From contig JAENWZ010000128.1 of assembly GCA_016649795.1 (NCBI GenBank), forward strand, positions 1 to 6,598: 6,598 nucleotides of DNA. Direction: 5' to 3'. Below, one piece after another: positions 1-4,040 of this stretch. A program made the position numbers and the translations under genes. The notes under the pieces are model-generated. The model had not been told where the DNA came from. It did not search any database and was given only the letters and a program-made list of their open reading frames with translations. Source of the DNA: Proteiniphilum sp. Its GTDB lineage: Bacteria > Bacteroidota > Bacteroidia > Bacteroidales > Dysgonomonadaceae. The stretch's first letter is position 1. Every line of letters starts with the position of its first letter.

Positions 1-474
1 GGCCACGCGCTGGCACTCCCCTCCCGACAGCTGGGGCGACTTCGACCTCACCTTGTCGGTCAGTCCCACCCACTCCAGGGCATCCATCACCATCTTTCTT
101 CGTTCTGCCGCGCCAATCTTAAGCAGCAGCAAAGGGAACTCTACATTCTCAAACACGGTGTGCACCGCCAGCAGGTTGTAGCTCTGAAAGATAAAGCCCA
201 GGTTCTCCTTACGGAGTCGTGCAGCCTCTTTGGCTGTCAGCTTACCGACTGATTGACCCAGGACCCATGCCTCTCCCGATGTGGGGGTATCCAGGGAGCC
301 GACAATATTCAGCAGCGTCGTCTTCCCCGAGCCGCTGGGGCCGATCAGGCCGGTAAATTCACCTTTGCCCAGCGACAGGTTGATGTCGCTCAAAGCGGTA
401 AACGCACTCTTACCCATAGGAAATGTCTTTTTCAGCTCCTTAATCCGAATGATTGCATTGTTATTCATTGTCAT
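1..474 (-). CDS. ABC transporter ATP-binding protein, LolD/MacB type (3' end outside window)
   Basis: This is the ATPase subunit of an ABC transporter that would energise a membrane permease from the cytoplasmic side. Counting from the ATG at 468, the translation shows a Walker A motif GPSGSGKT (residues 43-50), a Q-loop in FIFQSYNL (92-99) and an ABC signature LSGGE followed by CQRVA (147-156). Walker B, the D-loop and the H-loop lie beyond the left edge. The layout and the 'GL(I)GPSGSGKTTLLN' and 'GFIFQ' contexts fit the LolD/MacB/FtsE-like subfamily, which partners FtsX-type permeases in lipoprotein, lipid or peptide export. Two in-frame ATGs, at 474 and 468, are both possible starts; neither has a Shine-Dalgarno, and the leader is A-rich, as usual in Bacteroidetes. 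It lies 19 bases after the outer-membrane protein gene and is probably third in the TetR-led operon. One oddity is a Cys at the signature position that is usually Arg in LSGGERQRVA. The family call is firm; the substrate is unknown. Confidence 0.93.
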   Translation of the reverse strand, partial: MTMNNNAIIRIKELKKTFPMGKSAFTALSDINLSLGKGEFTGLIGPSGSGKTTLLNIVGSLDTPTSGEAWVLGQSVGKLTAKEAARLRKENLGFIFQSYNLLAVHTVFENVEFPLLLLKIGAAERRKMVMDALEWVGLTDKVRSKSPQLSGGECQRVA

Positions 475-493
475 TTATTTTTGAAGATATTTT

Positions 494-1630
494 TCAGTGA
501 TTGTATACAAGCATCAGCTGCAGACCCGTGCCGGCGAACATATTGTCAGCGCTCTGCTGTGTGGGGATATTATAATTCTTCGGGTTCAGGTAACCCATCA
601 GATGCAGTGTCAGCCTGTTGAACTGCCTCTGCCAGTTGATAAAGTTGTAGGATGATTTGTTACGCCAGTCGAAATAGGCTATCATGCTTACCTCGTCGAA
701 GAGTCCCACCGGATAGCGGGCACTCAGCAGGGAGAAGGTGAGCGGCTCCTGTAAACGAAACGGCTTCTCATCATAAGCTGCCAGTAACTGCTCGTAAGTC
801 ACTGTCAGTCCGTTGCCCCACCCGAAAGTGTAGTCAACGCCGAGATTCAGGATCTGCTGGTTGGTCATGACCCCTGCATCTTCCCGCAAATGTTTCCATG
901 AAGCCTCTATCCAGCAGCCCACCACCCAATCGAATTTAGCATCGAATCCGAAGCGGTGTTCCGGAATCCTGTCGTAGCGGAACGCTTCCTCCGCAAGCAT
1001 CGTGCCGTCAGCAACACGATAATGGTATGAGAAGGCTGCCTCACCGCTGCCTGCGGGATACTGCAGGCGACCTCCCACCTCCGGCAGTGAGTGGTGGGTG
1101 CCGATGCGCTCCCATCCTTTCGGATCATGATTGCCATGCAGCATCCAGAGCCATATATTGGCATTGTTCAGGAAATAGTAGCGCCCGAGAACTCCCCATA
1201 CACCATCGGTGAGCTGCAGCGGATCGCGCGGGTCCATCTGGTCGAACCACATGAGCGGACGCAGGATGGAGGCAGACCCGAAGTTGATCTTCTGCAGGCC
1301 GGCACGCAGTTCAAACTGATTGCCGGAGTAGCGAGCCCATAAACGGTAGGGTTTTATCCGTCCGTTGCTGTCCCACTGTTGCAGGTTGCCCGTGCCGGCG
1401 TTGCCGAACAGGTTGGCCGACGCTTCGAAGTCAATCAGTCTGCAGTTTCCGGCGGGTATATTCAGATTCAGCTGCGGCAGGTAGCGGATACCGTTCCACC
1501 AGGCGTATTCGTTGTCCGGGTTGAGATTGCTGTATGCCGAGAGTTGTCCTTTATATCGTAACCTCTCCTGTGCTCCGGCATAAGGAGAAACAATGAGCAA
1601 CAGCCCCAACAGCAGTATATATCGCCTCAT
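494..1630 (-). CDS. Predicted outer-membrane beta-barrel protein of a TetR/ABC export operon
   Basis: A 378-residue exported protein. It begins with a clear signal peptide (MRRY, then a Leu-rich core, with likely cleavage after AGA at about residue 20 before QERLRYKG). The rest is rich in alternating aromatic and polar residues with many Trp, Tyr, Asn and Gly, typical of an outer-membrane beta-barrel, and ends in a strand-like GLQLMLVYNH. The segment at 108-137 (LRAGLQKINFGSA... to MDPRDP) resembles the 'R-x-G-x-Q ... WG ... NPxDP' core of DUF1302-type and related porin-like proteins found beside lipid exporters; that likeness is from memory and not aligned. The reading frame stays open further upstream, to an ATG at 1810, but that stretch lies inside the TetR gene; the start at 1630 is chosen because it gives the signal peptide and lies 4 bases after the TetR stop. 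It probably works with the downstream ABC transporter, as an outer-membrane channel or acceptor. The exact function is unknown. Confidence 0.85.
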   Translation of the reverse strand: MRRYILLLGLLLIVSPYAGAQERLRYKGQLSAYSNLNPDNEYAWWNGIRYLPQLNLNIPAGNCRLIDFEASANLFGNAGTGNLQQWDSNGRIKPYRLWARYSGNQFELRAGLQKINFGSASILRPLMWFDQMDPRDPLQLTDGVWGVLGRYYFLNNANIWLWMLHGNHDPKGWERIGTHHSLPEVGGRLQYPAGSGEAAFSYHYRVADGTMLAEEAFRYDRIPEHRFGFDAKFDWVVGCWIEASWKHLREDAGVMTNQQILNLGVDYTFGWGNGLTVTYEQLLAAYDEKPFRLQEPLTFSLLSARYPVGLFDEVSMIAYFDWRNKSSYNFINWQRQFNRLTLHLMGYLNPKNYNIPTQQSADNMFAGTGLQLMLVYNH

Positions 1631-1634
1631 ATTG

Positions 1635-2216
1635 TTATCTTTTTGAGATTCCGTAGGCGACGAAACGTGTAAACTCGAGGATGAAATCCTGCGTGGAATC
1701 ATACATCGCAGCCAACTCCTCATCTTTAAGTAGTTCTTGTATTTTATATGATACCCGAAGCAGGAATTCAGGCTTAAAATCATCCCTGAAAATCCCCTTC
1801 TCCTGCGCATTTTTCCAGTCTAGCAACAACCGGGTCCAGGCCTCTCCTGTTTTCTCCTCCACATAACGCTTCAGCTCCGGCTCACTGTCGAGGTAAAAAT
1901 CTTCCAGGAACTCGTGACTTATTTCGTGGGTGCCCTCCGCCTTCAGCAGCACCATTCCCTTGATCTTTTCGTCAGCCGGAATATCCTCTTCCATCAGCTC
2001 ATTGAAGCGTGTCATTCCTTTCTCTACCTCGTTGGCAAACACGGTCTTGGCTAGGTCGATCTTATTCGGAAAATATTTATAAAAGGTCATCTTGCTCACT
2101 CCTGCCTTGCCGCAAATCTCCAGGATGGTAACTCTTCTAAAGCCATGCTTCCAGAACAGGTCACGGGAAGCGTTGATAATATCCCAATATTTTTTACTCT
2201 TTACTATTACAGTCAT
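1635..2216 (-). CDS. TetR/AcrR-family transcriptional regulator
   Basis: A 193-residue cytoplasmic repressor-type DNA-binding protein. The N-terminal TetR_N domain spans about residues 10-58, with the helix-turn-helix at about 28-50 (VTILEICGKAGVSKMTFYKYF, ending at PNK), the classic 'xxIA..AGVSkxTFYkYFpnK' pattern. The remainder is a helical, charged C-terminal domain expected to bind a ligand and dimerise; its ligand cannot be inferred. Full length is normal for the family. It is the first gene of a leftward operon and its stop is 4 bases before the outer-membrane protein start, so it probably represses its own operon and relieves it when the transported compound or an envelope signal is present. 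A Bacteroidetes-type promoter and a 21-base inverted repeat lie directly upstream. The start at 2216 has no Shine-Dalgarno but follows the promoter at a reasonable distance and no better ATG is seen upstream. Confidence 0.95.
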   Translation of the reverse strand: MTVIVKSKKYWDIINASRDLFWKHGFRRVTILEICGKAGVSKMTFYKYFPNKIDLAKTVFANEVEKGMTRFNELMEEDIPADEKIKGMVLLKAEGTHEISHEFLEDFYLDSEPELKRYVEEKTGEAWTRLLLDWKNAQEKGIFRDDFKPEFLLRVSYKIQELLKDEELAAMYDSTQDFILEFTRFVAYGISKR

Positions 2217-2241
2217 AATATACCAATATCATATATTTATA

Positions 2242-2273
2242 CAAAATAAGTCATTATTTATGTTATATGCAAA
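2242..2273 (-). promoter_or_regulatory. Putative Bacteroidetes-type promoter of the TetR operon
   Basis: Read on the minus strand, TTTG (2273-2270), a 20-base spacer and TTATTTTG (2249-2242) match the Bacteroidetes sigma-ABfr consensus TTTG - N19-20 - TAnnTTTG with one mismatch in the -7 element. Transcription would start near 2235, leaving a leader of about 19 bases before the TetR ATG at 2216. The surrounding DNA is AT-rich, so chance matches are possible, but spacing and both boxes agree. Confidence 0.5.
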
Positions 2274-2280
2274 TATTGAT

Positions 2281-2301
2281 AAATTTAGTATACTTAAATT
2301 T
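2281..2301. promoter_or_regulatory. 21-base inverted repeat, candidate TetR operator
   Basis: Arms AAATTTA (2281-2287) and TAAATTT (2295-2301) are perfect inverted copies around a 7-base spacer; the centre also contains the 8-base palindrome AGTATACT (2287-2294). It sits immediately upstream of the -33 box of the proposed TetR promoter. The size fits a TetR-dimer site. The region is AT-rich and the placement upstream of -33 is less usual for a simple repressor, so the assignment is tentative. Confidence 0.35.
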
Positions 2302-2446
2302 TCATGACTATATACATACTTGATGTTCACGCTCTTTTCAAATAAGATTGGAATAATGTAAATCTTTTGGGACAGCAGAAGTTAAACATCCGACAAATTG
2401 GTCTAAATTAATGGAGTATATCAAATGTGTTTTCAATTCAATTTCC

Positions 2447-2454
2447 CATCTTTG
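2447..2454 (+). promoter_or_regulatory. Possible -7 element for the serine hydrolase gene
   Basis: CATCTTTG differs by one base from the Bacteroidetes -7 consensus TAnnTTTG. It would place the transcript start near 2461, giving a leader of about 20 bases before the ATG at 2482. The matching -33 box is poor (only TG-rich sequence at about 2426-2429). If real, it excludes the in-frame ATG at 2425 as the start, because that codon would not be transcribed. Confidence 0.3.
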
Positions 2455-2481
2455 CATTCAATAGAAATCAATCCAACGAAT

Positions 2482-3630
2482 ATGAAGAGACATCTCTGTT
2501 TCATGATTCCCTTTTTTGTAGCAAATATTTTATTTGCCATCCCGATCTTCAGCGCACCATTGTATGAGAAAATTGAAGATCCTGAAATATCTGAGTGTAT
2601 CACAACGAATGCGCTGAGCAGCTATCCAAAAGAGATTGCAGATTTGATTTTCTCCAAAACGAAGGATTTCCCCAATCAGACGCAGCTATCTATTGCCATC
2701 GTTCAGAACAATCAGACAACCTGCTACGGAATCGTTAAAGAGAACGACTCAGTGAAGCCGGCAGACAATCACGAGAAGGTGTTTGAGATTGGCTCCATCA
2801 CGAAAGTATTCACATCTACCGTGCTGGCATCGCTGGTCACAGAAAAAAAAATCAAATTAAGTGATTCAATCAATAGTTATTATCCTTTCACGTTTAAGGA
2901 GAACAGAAAGATCACTTTTTTAACGTTGGCCAATCACACTTCCGGCCTGCCCCGTCTGCCCGGTAATCTGGATCTATCAGACGCATCCAATCCCTATAAA
3001 AACTACACTGAAAAAGAGCTTGAGGCTTATCTTAAGACGATAATGACACTTGAGAACGAACCATCAGAGACCTATTCCTATTCAAACCTGGGGGCCGGCC
3101 TGTTGGGCTACACCCTTGGATTGTCTCAGGGCACATCTTTTGAGGAGTTGGTGCAGAAGAGGGTGTTTGACAGGTACGGGATGACCAATAGCTTCACCGG
3201 CTCAGGAGATATAGGCGACAGGCTCGTGAAGGGACTGAATGCGAATGGAAAAAATACACCTAACTGGGATTTTGATGTATTGTCCGGTGCCGGGGGGGTA
3301 TTATCCACCACGGCAGATCTGACCCAATTTGCCATAGCGCAGTTCAATCCTGAAAACAGAGAGCTTGCACTGACAAGAGTCCCCACATTTGAGGCAAGTG
3401 AAAAAATGGAAATAGGACTGGGCTGGCACATCCTACAATCAGAGAATGAGCAGGAGCTCTTCTGGCATAACGGGGGCACAGGCGGTTACTCCTCTTCCAT
3501 GGCAGTCAATGTCGCGGATAAGGTTGCCGTGATCATCCTGTCCAATGTCTCGGCTTTTCATCCCGCATCGGGGAATATCGACCAGTTATGTTTTGAACTG
3601 ATCAGTCACACCGGACAGTGCTCATTTTAA
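2482..3630 (+). CDS. Exported serine hydrolase, beta-lactamase (class C/PBP-like) family
   Basis: A complete 382-residue protein of the beta-lactamase/penicillin-binding-protein fold (the Pfam 'Beta-lactamase' superfamily). Numbering from the ATG at 2482, the catalytic SxxK is SITK at 105-108 in FEIGSITKVFTS, the second motif is YSN at 200-202 in YSYSNLGAGLLGY, and the third, KTG-equivalent motif is HNG at 329-331 in FWHNGGTGGYSSS. The conserved LANHTSGLPRLPG block lies at about 149-161. An N-terminal signal peptide (MKRHLC, then a hydrophobic stretch to FSA, about residue 25) predicts export to the periplasm. The mature part has four Cys (39, 81, 370, 380). Having HxG rather than KTG is common in this family's esterases and peptidases, so drug hydrolysis cannot be assumed. 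The alternative ATG at 2425 would put 19 polar residues before the signal peptide and is disfavoured. It is transcribed away from the TetR operon and converges on the broken glycanase region, ending 3 bases from that remnant's last stop. Confidence 0.92.
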   Translation: MKRHLCFMIPFFVANILFAIPIFSAPLYEKIEDPEISECITTNALSSYPKEIADLIFSKTKDFPNQTQLSIAIVQNNQTTCYGIVKENDSVKPADNHEKVFEIGSITKVFTSTVLASLVTEKKIKLSDSINSYYPFTFKENRKITFLTLANHTSGLPRLPGNLDLSDASNPYKNYTEKELEAYLKTIMTLENEPSETYSYSNLGAGLLGYTLGLSQGTSFEELVQKRVFDRYGMTNSFTGSGDIGDRLVKGLNANGKNTPNWDFDVLSGAGGVLSTTADLTQFAIAQFNPENRELALTRVPTFEASEKMEIGLGWHILQSENEQELFWHNGGTGGYSSSMAVNVADKVAVIILSNVSAFHPASGNIDQLCFELISHTGQCSF

Positions 3631-3633
3631 CGA

Positions 3634-3769
3634 TCATCTGTTTATACCCCAATCCCTGTTGGGCTCACTGCCCATGATCAGCTCCAGCTCCCCGGAGCAG
3701 CTCCCCTGCCGTACTGCTCACCCAGGTCTATCACTGTCTTTTCAAACAACGGGCTTCCGATCTCATTCT
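3634..3769 (-). pseudogene. Remnant of a GH92-like alpha-mannosidase C-terminus
   Basis: Two fragments read in different minus-strand frames. From 3770 down to about 3702 the translation gives QNEIGSPLFEKTVIDLGEQYG, and from 3693 to the TGA at 3636-3634 it gives GELELIMGSEPNRDWGINR. From family knowledge, GH92 exo-alpha-mannosidases end with a 'Y.iGSPlF.k..i.l' strand followed, some tens of residues later, by 'GGtL.f.MG..PN..WG' at the extreme C-terminus. Both are present here in the right order, but the stretch between is missing and the frame changes. Neither fragment has its own start or the catalytic part of the enzyme, so no product is expected. The frame break lies in a stretch with two copies of AGCTCCCC (3686-3693 and 3699-3706, plus strand), 13 bases apart, consistent with deletion or slippage. 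The family match is by eye. Confidence 0.6.
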
Positions 3770-4040
3770 GAAGAGGATATTCAACACATGTGTTCTGATA
3801 CCGGCTGTGCCGCTTGTTCCACCCCACCTGTCAGCGGGACCATTTCCCCACCAGATAGTAACGGTCCTCCCAGCCAAAATCGTTCTCCAGGAACATTTCA
3901 TATAGATCGGGTGCCAAAGCAAATTCAGAAGCGCTCCTGTCCTCACTGCCTATCTGCCAGATTATGCCCGATTTGGGATTACTGTAAACCGATACAGTGA
4001 ATACAAACAGAATAAGCAGGATAGCAGATTTTCTTCTCAT
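3770..4040 (-). pseudogene. Truncated N-terminus of a secreted carbohydrate-active (lyase-like) protein
   Basis: An ATG at 4040 starts a signal peptide (MRRKSAILLILFVFTVSVYS) followed by SGIIWQIGSEDRSASEFALA and a stretch ending YYLVGKW, then a TGA at 3833-3831. From 3844 down to 3770 a second minus-strand frame continues with NGPADRWGGTSGTAGIRTH and VLNILF. Together these match, from memory, the order 'IWQIG..D.SA.EFALAP..Y..FL.NDFG.EDkY..VG ... FPYVLPGP.D.WGGT..T.G.RTh..NILF' in large Bacteroidetes polysaccharide-lyase-like or galactose-binding proteins. The piece between 'VG' and 'GP' (about ten residues in intact relatives) seems deleted out of frame, and everything after 'NILF' is lost. 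The ATG overlaps the GH38 stop as ATGA, so it was once translationally coupled to that gene. A 69-residue exported peptide might still be made but would lack a functional domain. The family name is uncertain; the frame change is directly visible. Confidence 0.65.

Noticed and set aside
253..621. Plus-strand open frames at 253-621 and 281-484
   Set aside because: They lie antisense to the ABC ATPase, whose Walker A, Q-loop and signature are unmistakable on the minus strand; the plus-strand translations have no recognisable features.
1631..1810. Extended N-terminus of the outer-membrane protein from an ATG at 1810
   Set aside because: This would add 60 residues encoded inside the TetR gene and bury the signal peptide; the ATG at 1630 is far more plausible.
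2225..2237. AATAT-CAT-ATATT inverted repeat in the TetR leader as an operator
   Set aside because: Only five-base arms made entirely of A and T in AT-rich DNA, expected by chance.
2344..2366. Hairpin AAGATT - 11 bases - AATCTT as a riboswitch or terminator
   Set aside because: Only six base pairs, AT-rich, with no T-run and no conserved extended structure; likely chance.
2425..2481. Start of the serine hydrolase at the ATG at 2425
   Set aside because: It would put 19 mostly polar residues before the signal peptide and lies upstream of the likely -7 element.
3126..3479. Minus-strand 117-codon open frame within the serine hydrolase
   Set aside because: Antisense shadow of a gene with all three catalytic motifs.
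3687..3698. GCTCCCCGGAGC palindrome as a terminator for the serine hydrolase
   Set aside because: The loop is too small and there is no following T-tract; it is better explained as part of the repeated AGCTCCCC sequence in the pseudogene.
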